Below the pieces are notes generated by a model. That model was given only the letters and a program-made list of their open reading frames with translations. It had not been told where the DNA came from and made no database searches. A DNA stretch of 64,000 nt from Thioploca sp. (GTDB taxonomy: Bacteria > Pseudomonadota > Gammaproteobacteria > Beggiatoales > Beggiatoaceae), in contig JAAUSR010000014.1 in assembly GCA_012032555.1 (NCBI GenBank), positions 1-64,000 on the forward strand, read 5' to 3'. The position numbers and the translations under genes are program-made. Below are positions 26,282 through 37,800 of this stretch, piece by piece; within the stretch, counting starts at the first letter, position 1; each line of letters opens with the position of its first letter.

Positions 26282-28432
26282 TTAAACCGGTAATTTATTG
26301 ATACATACTTGATTTTCCAATGCCAACCAATATTTTCCGGGTTCCTCTTTGACTTCAGTCGATATTGATGGCATCGCATCAATGATGGCTAGATTATTTT
26401 TTAACGCCGCTACTGCAATTTCCACTTCTTGGCTGACATAGTTATCAACTAATTGCTCAAAGCGATTAACGGCATTTAATTTAGTCCGTTTGCCCGCTTT
26501 TACTTCTTGTTGATAACGTTTTTGTTCCGCTTCGGCTTGAGCAAGTTCTTCTCTTTCTTCGCCACTGAGGGATAAATAGAGACGATAATTTGCTTTGAAA
26601 GTTCTTTTACGGGCCATCTTATAGGTTTGGGGAAAAGCTAACAGTGCATTTTGTCCTTGTTGCTGTAACTTTTCTATCCATAATTTACTATCCCGTTTAG
26701 TAATACCCAGTTCGCTGATAATTTGTTTAACATAAAGTGGATTCGCCAAATGAACGAGTAATAATTGTGCTAAAATTTTGCGCGTTTCTTCACGAACGAT
26801 AATTTGAGTGCCTAAAAATACCGTATGTTGCATGTAAGGTTGCTCAAAATTAAAAAATTGTCCCGGTTGATGAAGTGCTAAATTTAACAAGCGGACGAAT
26901 CCTTGAGTGGCTAGCTGAGGTTCGGTGGTCAGGTTCCGCACGGTTTCGACAAATTGCGCCCAGGCTTCTAATAATGCTCTTTGAAAGAGTGCATATTGGA
27001 TTAAGGTAGTAACTTGTTTTTCTTTAGCTTGTTTGATTTTTAATTCCCAATGTCGGTAAAGCAACCGCGTACTTTCAAAAGATTTACCTTCACCAATCGG
27101 CATATAATCCAAAATTTGGTTAATGACTTGTCTTGCTTCATAGGCATCCGGTTGCTCGCTGGCAGCGAGTTCTTTTAGCAATTGGAGTTCTTGTGCAAAT
27201 ATTTCAACCGCAATGATAAATTCATGTGTGGTGAAAAAGATTAACTCGAGGCAAGGCAGCAGATGTTTTTTAACCTGTTCTGCCAAAACACTTTTCTGCG
27301 CGAGAGAAAACTGATTCCATTTGATTAAGGGTGGATAGCAATCCGTTTCAGTTTCTAGATGAGGGGTTGGATAAAGTTTATTTTCAACTTCATCCAGTCG
27401 GAGAATATAGTTCAACAAATTTCTTCGCTTGCCGATACTCTCTTCTAACGCTTTGTTAATAATACCAATACTGGTCAGAGAATAAGGGCGAACAATTTTG
27501 GTTGAATCCTTTTTCGTTGGCGTATTCCATTCAATGACAGCTAATCCTTCAGGACCACGACGGCGTAATATTTCATCACAAAATTGGCGACAAATAATAC
27601 TGCCTAAAGTGTTGTCTGATAACAGAATATTGAAGTGAACCCCGACCGGTTTAGCGGTATTATTGACGTCCACAAATAAATGTCGAAAAACTTCGGGTAC
27701 GGTTGGTATTCTGAGCGGTGCCGTTTCACTATTTTTCTGGCGTGTGGCATGAGGTGCAAAGAGAATACAAACAGGTACACCAAGATTTTCAAGTAATTGC
27801 GGATGTTTATCGTAAACTTTCTTAAGCGTTAATAATCGGTGTTGACCATCAATAATAATGAGACGGGCACCGATTTGATTGCCTTTGGCCAGCCGGATTT
27901 CCAATTGCACCGGTTCACATTGAACCCCAATTTGAGTGAGATTGTCGGTACTCAGTTGAATTTGATAGGCGTGTGGATTGGTGCTGGTAAAATAAGTCAA
28001 TTTAAATAATCCCGGCCATTCCCTGGTGAGATGTTCTTTACCACCGGTTGGGCATTCGACTTGGCTGATTTCATCAGTGTAGTAAGCCGACATGGTTTTA
28101 CCTTGAGTCGGGACAATGGCAGCCAGTAAAGGTGGAAAGAATACTGCCCGGGATTTAATTTCGGCGGCGGTTAGTTGCTTAACGTGTGGATTTAAATAGG
28201 GTTCCATTTCAACCTGAACGCGTTCTTCATCAATATCACGCTGCATCAATAGTTCAAAGTCGATTTGTTCTGGGCGAATATCTCGAGCAAACGTCAATTC
28301 AGCTAATTGCGCAGCGGAAAAAGTAGTCATGATATATTCGATCGGAAAAGAATCGCCGCTATAAAACCGACCAAAGCTACCAATTCGTACCAAGTTATAA
28401 ATTTGTTCTTCACCAAAAGTTTCTAGTAACAT
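26282..28432 (-). CDS. DGQHR-domain protein (DndB-like)
   Basis: 716 residues from the ATG at 28432, which follows GAGGAG by 8 bases (an upstream in-frame GTG at 28441 overlaps the SD and is unlikely). The DGQHR motif lies near residue 195 within RLIIIDGQHRLLTLK, and the FPPLLAAIVPTQG strand is the usual approach to it. The N-terminal 120 and C-terminal 400 residues resemble no family I know. DGQHR proteins include DndB, the regulator of phosphorothioation, but no dndA/C/D/E neighbours are here. It follows a LEA14-like lipoprotein gene after 51 bases. The DGQHR residues suggest nucleotide or DNA binding; the true role is unknown. Confidence 0.7.
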   Translation of the reverse strand: MLLETFGEEQIYNLVRIGSFGRFYSGDSFPIEYIMTTFSAAQLAELTFARDIRPEQIDFELLMQRDIDEERVQVEMEPYLNPHVKQLTAAEIKSRAVFFPPLLAAIVPTQGKTMSAYYTDEISQVECPTGGKEHLTREWPGLFKLTYFTSTNPHAYQIQLSTDNLTQIGVQCEPVQLEIRLAKGNQIGARLIIIDGQHRLLTLKKVYDKHPQLLENLGVPVCILFAPHATRQKNSETAPLRIPTVPEVFRHLFVDVNNTAKPVGVHFNILLSDNTLGSIICRQFCDEILRRRGPEGLAVIEWNTPTKKDSTKIVRPYSLTSIGIINKALEESIGKRRNLLNYILRLDEVENKLYPTPHLETETDCYPPLIKWNQFSLAQKSVLAEQVKKHLLPCLELIFFTTHEFIIAVEIFAQELQLLKELAASEQPDAYEARQVINQILDYMPIGEGKSFESTRLLYRHWELKIKQAKEKQVTTLIQYALFQRALLEAWAQFVETVRNLTTEPQLATQGFVRLLNLALHQPGQFFNFEQPYMQHTVFLGTQIIVREETRKILAQLLLVHLANPLYVKQIISELGITKRDSKLWIEKLQQQGQNALLAFPQTYKMARKRTFKANYRLYLSLSGEEREELAQAEAEQKRYQQEVKAGKRTKLNAVNRFEQLVDNYVSQEVEIAVAALKNNLAIIDAMPSISTEVKEEPGKYWLALENQVCINKLPV

Positions 28433-28483
28433 TGTTACCACTCCTCTAGCAGATGACAGAAAAAATAAGGAATCTTCCAGCGG

Positions 28484-28972
28484 TCATTTCTTCTCATCAG
28501 TTTGGGTTTCTCCCCAAAATAACGCCACTTCACCTTGATAATCAAATGGCAGTTGCGGTGCCCAATCCACTACGTTGACACCACCCACCAATTGATAACG
28601 AAATCGCTGATTAAGTAATGTCTTCCAATCCTGCCATTGCCCTATAAGCCGCATTAGATTACTCGTGACATCAATATCCAAAAATTCTTCACCTAAAGCC
28701 GGAATGGTAATCGCTTGATTATTTTTGCCTTGGGTAAATTCTTGATCATTAATTCGCACTTGGTAATTAAACTGAGTAATCGGCAGTGGAAAAGGATTGG
28801 GGTTGTTGAGACGGAGGCGTAACCGATAATTTTGTTCCAGCAAACCTAAATTGAGCAATCTAAAATCGGTTAAACTGATTTTAGGCGTAGCGGGTTTGAG
28901 AGGTAAATTAGTACAAGCAATAAGTAAAAATATTAAAATCAATAGTGTAAAAGGTTGAATCAGTTTAGACAT
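28484..28972 (-). CDS. LEA14-like (LEA type 2) lipoprotein
   Basis: 162 residues from the ATG at 28972. A lipoprotein signal (LILIFLLIAC) gives Cys20 as the anchor. The mature part has the LEA_2 beta-sandwich: RLRLRLNNPNPFPLPITQFNYQVRIND (about 60-85), with the conserved NPN-P turn. LEA14 proteins in plants bind membranes in dehydration; bacterial lipoprotein members are of unclear role. It lies 125 bases downstream of the AsnB-like gene and 51 upstream of the DGQHR gene, all on the minus strand, suggesting one transcript. Confidence 0.75.
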   Translation of the reverse strand: MSKLIQPFTLLILIFLLIACTNLPLKPATPKISLTDFRLLNLGLLEQNYRLRLRLNNPNPFPLPITQFNYQVRINDQEFTQGKNNQAITIPALGEEFLDIDVTSNLMRLIGQWQDWKTLLNQRFRYQLVGGVNVVDWAPQLPFDYQGEVALFWGETQTDEKK

Positions 28973-29097
28973 AAACGGCTTGTTTCCCAACAATAGGCCA
29001 GTTAGCGTTAAATTTTATCATGAAATGGGCGTTTGTAATTCGTTTAGTTATTTTGGTCAGATTCCATTCTGGAGGTTTCTTGATAGGAAATTGGAAA

Positions 29098-30945
29098 TTA
29101 TTGAGCCATCCCACTCGTTCGTAACCATAATTTCAAGGTTAATAACCGAAAAAATAAGTCACGGCGTTTCGTCCAATCCGCCATCGAAATTTGCCAAGGA
29201 TTATCACCATAGATGGCGGTTAAAATTTCTACTTCGGGTGGTGTAGGTGAATGCCATAATTCTCTCAGTACCTGACTGTGGCCCAGATAATAAGTCCAAT
29301 TCGGCCATGAGCCATCCGTTGTATGAACGGCCGGTCGTTTTTTTAAGCCCAGCAAATAACCGATTTCTCGTTGACTATTAGCCAATAACCATTGAATTAA
29401 TTTGACTTGGGTATGAACGCTTAACCTCGAACCATAATTACTATCAGCTACTGATTTTCCTCTTGATCCCACTATTTTAGCCACTGCTTGTTCAAATACT
29501 GTACTATTAACTTTAGCTAAGGTGGGAAAGCGACCATAGACTTCTAATACCGCCGGATCAGCAAATAGAGTATCCCAGGGTTGAGCTCTGCGTAAAACCA
29601 ACTGCGCCATATTAGCGAATATCCTCGATAAAGGTCTTATTCTTTTTTCTTCTACGGCTAAGGCATTATTTAAATAATCATCTAGTTGGATCCCTAACAG
29701 ACGGTCCTGGATTCGTTCATAAATGACGCGATTAAATTTCTCTGACTTCAAGGTGTAATAAGGTCGGTACCATTGTTTGTTATAACAATCGATTTGCCAC
29801 AAAGGTAATGTTTTACCGAAAAAATGTTGATATTTTTTATTGAACGCCAATCCTTTGAAAAGATAATCAGCGTAACAACCACTTAGTAACACACCCAACC
29901 CCAAGTTGCTAATCTGCTCATCTATTCCGAGAAAATGCCCATGCTGAAACTCAGACATTCCACCAGAAATTCTTACATTGTCTAGAGCGGTGCGGCCATA
30001 GTATTCAAAATCTCTTTGGAAACAATGATGAGTAGCATGGGCTAGTGCCGCTAATTTTTTAGCTGTTTTCAATTCAACATTGGGCTCGTCAAACAACGTG
30101 ATACAATTCACGGCTTGGGGTTGTTCAACACTAAAAAGGATGGCCCTAGAATCCACACCACCACTCAAAAGAATACCCACTTTGCCCAGATGAGATGAGG
30201 TACGGATACGTACTGCCTGGCGAATAGCCTCAGCTAATTCAGTGGCGAGTTCCTCACTATTAGTAGCCGTTGGGGTTTCATCCAGGTAATGGGGATGCCA
30301 ATATTCAACTTGATGTGGCGGTTGGTTGGGTTGGTTTAAATCCCAGGTATAGTGAGTTCCTGGATCTAATTGATAAATTTCTTGGTAATAAGAATGTGGA
30401 TGAGCGCAACGTCCAACAATGATAAATTCGGCCATCGTCACCAAATCAAGGTGAAGTTGATATCTATTTGTAGTTAATAACTGCGCTAGAATATCAGGAT
30501 GGGAACCCAGATAAATACCCCCAACAGTGGATGCAAACAACGGATAAATTCCCATTCTATCCGTGATAACATGTAATTGTTGAGTTTTTTGTTCATAAAT
30601 AACTAGCGTACCGCCATTTAACCAATTAACAATGTTATTTTGGTATTTAAACCATTGAGCTATAACCTGTTTAGCAACTACGCCACCTTCAAAAGGCAGT
30701 TTTTGTGCTGCTTGCCATTCTTGCGCTGGCAGTGCAATTCTACCAATAAACCCCGCCCAGGTACCGGTTTCTTTGTCAATAGCAGCACCCCAGTAATCCA
30801 GCGAGTCAACTCGTACAATACCGGCTTTCAAGGAACTTAAATCATACTGTTGTGGTTTTGCTGCCTTAACAAAGCACAGTTTACTCAGAATATTTTTAAA
30901 ATCTGCAGATGAAAATTCATCTGCAGTGAGAATAATATCCGACAT
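29098..30945 (-). CDS. Asparagine synthetase-like protein without the Cys2 nucleophile
   Basis: 615 residues. A glutaminase-like N-terminal half precedes the ATP-pyrophosphatase motif LLSGGVDSRAIL near residue 262, the clear mark of an AsnB-like synthetase domain. The start MSDIIL lacks the Cys2 that AsnB needs for glutamine hydrolysis, so it may use free ammonia or another nucleophile, or cyclise a substrate as beta-lactam synthetases and lasso-peptide cyclases do. No precursor-peptide gene or lasso protease was seen. Downstream lie a lipoprotein gene and the DGQHR gene. Confidence 0.7.
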   Translation of the reverse strand: MSDIILTADEFSSADFKNILSKLCFVKAAKPQQYDLSSLKAGIVRVDSLDYWGAAIDKETGTWAGFIGRIALPAQEWQAAQKLPFEGGVVAKQVIAQWFKYQNNIVNWLNGGTLVIYEQKTQQLHVITDRMGIYPLFASTVGGIYLGSHPDILAQLLTTNRYQLHLDLVTMAEFIIVGRCAHPHSYYQEIYQLDPGTHYTWDLNQPNQPPHQVEYWHPHYLDETPTATNSEELATELAEAIRQAVRIRTSSHLGKVGILLSGGVDSRAILFSVEQPQAVNCITLFDEPNVELKTAKKLAALAHATHHCFQRDFEYYGRTALDNVRISGGMSEFQHGHFLGIDEQISNLGLGVLLSGCYADYLFKGLAFNKKYQHFFGKTLPLWQIDCYNKQWYRPYYTLKSEKFNRVIYERIQDRLLGIQLDDYLNNALAVEEKRIRPLSRIFANMAQLVLRRAQPWDTLFADPAVLEVYGRFPTLAKVNSTVFEQAVAKIVGSRGKSVADSNYGSRLSVHTQVKLIQWLLANSQREIGYLLGLKKRPAVHTTDGSWPNWTYYLGHSQVLRELWHSPTPPEVEILTAIYGDNPWQISMADWTKRRDLFFRLLTLKLWLRTSGMAQ

Positions 30946-31281
30946 ATCTTAATCACTTTAGTTCAATCTGAACTATTCATGTTATGTTGTCATTATAATT
31001 ATTTACTCGATAATTGAATAAATTATTATGGTTAATAGACGCTGTGTTACCCGTTATTGGTCGTATAGCTAAACGAATAAATAACCTTACAATTTAATTT
31101 TATATTTTAAGCAAGATTAAACGGATTATCAGGTAAGCGGTTGGTACCAAGTAGTTGAAAACAGTTCAAATCAAACGAGATAGAATGAATCCTAATTATC
31201 TGTTAATCCGGTTAATCTTGTCCAAAAGTGAAAGTTAAATTCACCTACTGTATTAGGTAAGATACTTAATTAGCTGTTTTA

Positions 31282-31417
31282 ATGCTATAAGTAAGCATAG
31301 TACAATGAACAAATTCTTATTTCTACAATGTCATCACCAATAATTGATATGTCATCATCCCGTACCATTTGTTTAGCCATAGCTGTAGTTGAAGTGTTAG
31401 CGCCGAGTATAACTTTA
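31282..31417 (+). pseudogene. Glycerate kinase 5' remnant with internal deletion
   Basis: 31282-31380 matches 39120-39219 (upstream region and first 18 or so codons of the glycerate kinase) with about 8 differences. It continues at once with 31381-31417, which matches 39568-39604, an internal part of the same gene, so about 348 bases are missing. The remnant stops at 31417. It is in the same orientation as the intact gene. Confidence 0.8.
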
Positions 31418-31527
31418 TAGATATATCGTTATCATCACTTCTGCGGCGGTGAAGCTTAAATCGGCATAATTTGACATGCGCTGACAATACATCCACAACC
31501 CTTGATAATAAGGCTTGCATATATACA

Positions 31528-31651
31528 AATGCGAATTAAGAGCTAAAATATGAGATTATAAATCAGTAAATTATGTCGGTTAGGTTGAGCGAAGCAAAAC
31601 CCAACTAACCGATTTTTAAATAAGTTAAAGATACCAGACTTAATTGGCATT
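31528..31651. repeat. MITE family 1, copy B (124 bp)
   Basis: TIRs AATGCGAATTAAG (31528-31540) and CTTAATTGGCATT (31639-31651) flanked by AC on both sides, a possible 2-bp target duplication. The interior contains GGTTGAGCGAAGC-like sequence and CCCAACTAACC. A second CTTAATTCGCATT terminus lies at 31776-31788. Confidence 0.8.
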
Positions 31652-31876
31652 ACAAATAAATTGCTATTAATTGTTTTTGCCAGTCCATCGTGTTGCTTTC
31701 CTTAATTGAGATGAGGTTGATTACTTTTCTCATTATTAAGTAGTCGACAGACGGATTAGCTACCCATTTTTAGCTCTTAATTCGCATTTAAATACTTTAC
31801 TTGGTTTATTTTTCTACACTTTATTTTACCTTTACTTTGGCAAAGGTATTATTCACTCTTAAAAGGAGTATTCATT

Positions 31877-34800
31877 ATGTTACCAGAACATATTGAAATT
31901 TGCTTAATTCAACCACGACGAACTCCGCAACCGATTACCATTGAAGCGCTTCGATTCCGTAACTGCCGACGAAATTTCAAGCAAATCCCTAAACTGGCTA
32001 CTTTCCTGGTCAGTTTAACTTTGATATTGCCTTTTGCGGCACGGGCAGCGACCAATTGCGAGACAGTGGGTGAAATTACCACAGTAGAATGTGAAGCCCT
32101 TATTAATCTTTATAATGGTACCGATGGAGAACATTGGTATGACAGTCCTGGAAATAATTGGAATGTGACAAATGAACCCTGTAGTTGGGTAGGAGTTACT
32201 TGTGTTGGTGGACATGTAACTGAAATTAATAGAGAACGGCAAGGGTTATTGGGTACACTTCCCCATTTAGGTGCGTTAAGTTATTTGCGGGTGCTTGATT
32301 TAAGTGGTTGTGGGGGGTGGTTCGACGAATTGAATCAAGACGATAACCTGAATCGAATAAAAGGCTCTATTCTAGGATCACGTTTGCCAACCAGTTTACA
32401 GACACTCGATCTATCTTGCACTAACTTAGAAGGAACTATCTCTGATTTTAGATCCTTAACGGGATTGCAGGTTCTTAATCTATCTTCTAACTTATTTAGA
32501 GGGCCAATTCCAAACCCCAGGTTACACTTCTCAACGAGTTTACGGACTCTCGATCTGTCTTCCAATTCTGGACTAGAACTAGGAATTATTCCTAACTTTA
32601 AAGATTTCACAAATTTACAAGAACTTATATTGTTTTCTACTAATAGAACTGGCCCGATTGAGGTTTCATCTTTTCCAACGAGTTTGCGGGTTCTTTATCT
32701 AGATAACAACCAATTACAGGGAAATATCCCCGATTTCAGACCATTAACTCGGTTGCAGAATCTTAATCTGTCTAATAATCAATTTAGCGGGATCCTTTCA
32801 AGTTCAAATTTTCCAACCAGCTTGCAGACCCTCGATCTCTCTTCTAATTCTGGACTGGAATCTCAAAGTATTCCTAATTTTAATAGATTTAGTCAGTTAC
32901 AAACACTTAATTTGAGTAATACTCGACGAACCGGATCGGTTCAAGGAACTGATTTTCCAAGTCGTTTGCAATGGCTTTCTCTGTCTAGCAACCAATTAAA
33001 CGAAATTGCAGATGATTTCAGTCAACTGAATAGTTTGTCTCATCTCGAGTTAAACTCCAACCAATTTAGTGGTTCTCTTCCCAGTTTACCCTTGCCAACC
33101 AGTTTGCAAACGCTTTATCTAGCGGGTAATCAATTAACCGGGCTCGAACCGGATTTTAGTCAACTGAAGAGTTTGTCTTATCTCGATTTAAGCCAAAACC
33201 AATTCAGTGGTTCTTTTCCCGGCTTACCCTTACCAACCAGTTTGCAAACGCTTTATCTAGCGGGCAACAAAATAGATAAACTTGAAAATGATTTCAGTAA
33301 ACTCAGTAGATTGTCTTATCTTAACCTCAGCCAAAACCAACTCAGCGGCTCTCTTGCTAGCCCCCCTTTTCCAATCGGTTTAGGAGAGCTTTATCTGGCT
33401 GGTAATCAATTAACCGAAATTGACAAAAATTTTAATCGCTTAAATAAGTTGTCTTATCTAGATTTAAGCCGTAATCAACTCACTGGCCCCCTGTTTGGAT
33501 CCAATTTACCAACTAGTTTAGGAAGGCTTTATCTGAATGACAATCAGTTAACCGGAATTGCCGCTTTTAGTCAATTGACCCGTCTAGAGTATCTCGAACT
33601 TAGCCGTAACCAAATCACTGGTTTGCTGTTAGGTGCCGCTTTTCCAACGAGTTTGCAAGAGCTTTATCTGAATGACAATCAATTAACTAAAATTGAAAAC
33701 GATTTCAATAGATTAACTAAGTTAAACTATCTCAACGTCAGTCACAATCAGCTCAGCGGTTCTCTTTCCAAAGCAACCTTTCCGACCAGTTTGGAAACGC
33801 TTCTTCTGAATAACAATCAACTAACGGGTAAGCTACCCAATCTCAGTCGCTTGATTCAGTTACAGTATCTTAACTTAAGTCAAAATCAATTAAAAGGCAT
33901 TCTGCCTGATTTTAGTCAACTCACCCAGTTGAGAACGCTTGATTTATCTCGCAACCAATTCAGTGGAGCTATTCCATCCACATTAACTAGCTTACAGCAA
34001 CTGGGGAGCTTGGATTTAGGTTACAACTATTTAACAACTCCTTATCCAGAAGTACTTAAATTTCTTGAAGCACCTGGAAATAAAGACCCTGATTGGTCCT
34101 ATACTCAGGGTCCACAACTCCAATGTCCTAATGGAGGAAGAGTCAATATTCAACCTTCACCGGTTGATTTTGGAACGGAGGTGATTAACAGTCGCACAGC
34201 AGCAACCGTTTATATGCGATCTCAAAATTGTGATGATATTCAAATCCAAACCATTGAGTTTGGTGGCAGCAATATTGACGAATTTAAGATAACTAGTAGA
34301 AGTTGCAATTCGGGAGGATGGCAGGGAGATAGCTACTCCTCCTGCCAATTTACCATTGAGTTTTCACCCACCGCCGCCGGTATCAAAGAAGGGGCTTCTG
34401 TTAACCTGACCTTCACCGTTCCTAATATGCCAATTTTTTCCATGCCGCTGCAGGCAATAGCAGTTGAATCGGGTGAACCCCAAATTGAGATGTCTTCAAA
34501 CTCATATGATTTTGGAGAAGTTACGCTGGATAACTCCTCAGAATTACAACCATTTACTGTCACTAATACCGGTAACATTAATCTGAAATTTGAGAAGATT
34601 GAGTTAACTGGCACTGCCACCAAAGACTTTAAAGACTATATTTATAGCTGCTTTACTGAAAAAGTATTACTACCTTCAAAACAGTGCTTCATTAATACCC
34701 AGTTCTTTCCCACTTTATCAGCCGGTGTTAAGGAAGCGAAATTGAGCATCACTTCTAATGCCGCTGAGAAGCCGGTAGAAATCCCATTGAATGGAACCGC

Positions 34801-37800
34801 TCTTGAGCCAGAAATGTGTTCAGAAGATAAAATTACGATTGCATCAGTCGGTAATGGTTCATGGAATTCCCCCGCAACTTGGACAGAAAACAAAATTCCC
34901 CTGGAAGAAGATGTCGTGCAAATTAACCAAGGTCACTCGGTCGTCGGTATACCTTATGCCGCAGTGAAAACACTTTGTATTGAAGCCGGTGGCATTTTGA
35001 CCAGTGCCGATAATCAAGGAACGTATTTGATTATTCAAGCTAGTGATTATATTGAAAATAAAGGTAAAATCGTCGGTCAAGATGGCACTCATGAATTAGC
35101 AGCGACGACTTTATGTACCACAGATTACTGGTCTGCAATTGGTAAAGAAAGTTGTGCTCAACCGGGCGCGGCTGTTTATCTATCAGTCGGTGATTGGTCA
35201 GAAACGCGGTTGCGAAATGAAGGTACCATTACTGCGGGTCGCGGTGGGAATGGCAAACAATATAGTGCCTATGGTGGTATTGTTGGAATATATGGCGGTG
35301 GTCTAACTAACACTGCCATTAATGGCAAAAGGGGTACTATTTTAAGTGGTAGCGGCGGTCATATAACTAGTAAACTGACCGGGCAAGCTGGTAATGGCGG
35401 TGATCTCTCCATGTTAGCTAAAGATTACTTACATCATGATGAAGTCATGATTTTTGCTGGGGATGGTGGTAATTGCAATCCAGAAGCGACTGAATCGCAA
35501 TGGGGTGGTAAGGGTGGCGATATCCGCTTCAATGCACCTTTCCGCGTTGATCTAGTGGGAACATTCGGCGCCGGCACCGGTGGAATTCACTGCCAACCAC
35601 CAGAAAACAATGGCCAAGATGGTCAGTTTATCAGTGATCCCGGGATTATTTCTTTGTCAGGTGCTAACACAAAAATTAGCGGTGGTGATATTGCCATTTA
35701 TGGTGGGAAGGACTGGGTATTGGATCTCAGTAATCTCAATGGATTCAAAGGCCCAATTATAACGGCTACCGGCAATATCACTCTCGCGGTGGGTGAAGGC
35801 GAAAAGAGTGCTATTAATCTGAGAGGTAGTAAAGGTCTGCTCTTACAAGCCGCCGGTCAAGTCAATCTCTTTTCTGATCGTATTTTACTGGATGACAAGG
35901 TAGAACTATCAGATATCATTAAAGCGAACAAAATTGTGGTCGGTCCAAGCCAGATTTTGCGCGGTGTGTCTTTGGCAGGGTCCGGTAAATTTTTTGGCAA
36001 GCCTGGAGCCATTTTGCCAATTCGTCTAATTCTCTCTAATAGTGGTCCAGAAAAAGATAGCTATTTTTTAGAAGTGCAAGACTTAGCGGGCTGGAGTTTG
36101 AGCGAATTATCCTCTCCTATTGAAATTTATGGGTTAAACAATGTTTTATTGAACCTGAGTGTTCAGTTACCGACTACCGGTGGTGAAATGAATCTCGTCA
36201 AGGTAACAGCGACTTCGCAAATTGATCCCAAGGTGAAAGCGGTTGCTGAAATACAAATCATCGTGGCCAAACCCAATACCAATGCTGGATCTATCCTGGT
36301 TCCCAAGGAAGTGCCGATCGTTGTTAGCAATGGGGATATGACTACTTCTCCACCGACTACAACTAGCACCATTGAAAATAATACAACCATTCCTCCAATC
36401 ACCGAAGTAACCCCGGTCGATATTGTCCAAGATAGAACGCCTTTTGATGAAGAATTACCACCGACTAGTAAAGAAAATATCACCCTCCCACCCATCGAGA
36501 GTGAAATAGATAATATTGCCTTAGCAGAAATAAGTGCGATTCCTACCACGGTGATTACTTCGGCGTTACCACCCATTCCCAATTGCCCACTGACTGGCAT
36601 TATCGATTGGATGTGTGATAATCACGGACAAGTGATGATCGATGCGACTCTTGAAAGCAATGCTAATGTGGCCGGTGGTGAATTGGCTGGAATGATTAAT
36701 AATCAAGGAATTATCTCCAATGTGACTATTCAACCTGGAACAGAGGTTCATAGCGGTCAATTGACTGGCTACATTAATAACCAAGGTCTTTTAGCTGATT
36801 TTAATTTTGTAGGCGCCTTCGTTAATAATGGTATCTTATCTGGCACGATCACTAACAATACACAAGTAGGTGGTGTCTTCAAAGATGTCCACTTAGCAGC
36901 TAATACCCAGATAACTGGTGGTTATTTGCAAGGTGATATTTTAGGTGATGTGAATGCCCCAGCACATTTGGCAAAGCTTACTGTCAAAGCCGGTAGTCAT
37001 CTATCCAATGTCATTCTCGGTGAAGATGTAAAATTAGCCCCAGGCGTAACCTTCCAAGATGTCCAACTCGTAGCACCTTTGTCCTTCACTGCGGGTAACT
37101 TACAAGGTAATGTTACCGGTGTTAATTTCACCAACGATTTGATGTTCAAAGATATACACCTTGCTGCTCATAGTCAATTAAACGGTGTCCAATTGCAAGG
37201 TAATATTTTGGGTGATATTAATGCGCCAGCGTTATTGGAAAACGTCGAAATCAAAGCCGGCAGTTACCTGACCGGGGTGATACTGGGTAATGGTGTGAAA
37301 CTAGCTGAATCAGTTACTTTTGGAGAAGGTGTCCAAATCGCCTCCTCGAATTCTATCGACTCATCTCCATTACCAGCTCTTGGTGCGATAGCGACTGATC
37401 ACCAAGGAAAAATTATCAACACGGTGGCCATGTTAACTGGAGGTATTTCAGTCAATGGGGCCCCCTTTGATGCTAAAGTGATTACCAAGCCGTCAGATAC
37501 TGTAAACATTAGTGGCCAAATTAACCCCGATCCAAGACATCTTGGACAACAAGCTGAAATCGTTGTCTTGATTACTTATCAATCATTCAATGCGGCTAAA
37601 AATGAACACTCCCTTGATTTGATGTTAGATGCTCATGGTCAAATTTTACCTTGGGATGGAAATAATGCCCATTTAGCATTTTATCAACGGGTTGTTTTAG
37701 AAGCAAATCAACCGGTAGTGCTCTATCAAGGTTCTGTAGATGTATCGGGTAGTTTAGATATTTCTTTCGGATATCGTTTAGAAAACGGCACTATGGTACA

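Larger units (their letters stand above)
30946..31876. other. Repeat-rich intergenic region upstream of the giant surface protein
   Basis: About 930 bases with no credible gene. It contains a broken copy of the glycerate kinase 5' end (31282-31417), MITE copy B (31528-31651) and an extra right-end MITE terminus at 31776-31788. The promoter of the large gene is expected near 31800-31865; its SD (AAAGGAG) precedes the ATG. Confidence 0.7.

Noticed and set aside
28433-28441. GTG at 28441 as the start of the DGQHR protein
   Set aside because: The GTG overlaps the SD (GAGGAG) which is correctly spaced for the ATG at 28432.
29098-31280. Lasso-peptide biosynthesis cluster around the AsnB-like gene
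   Set aside because: No precursor peptide, B1/B2 protease-chaperone or ABC exporter found in the neighbouring sequence.
36163-36600. Minus-strand ORFs inside the giant gene
   Set aside because: Composition-driven shadows of the Thr/Pro linker; the plus-strand frame is continuous and domain-rich.
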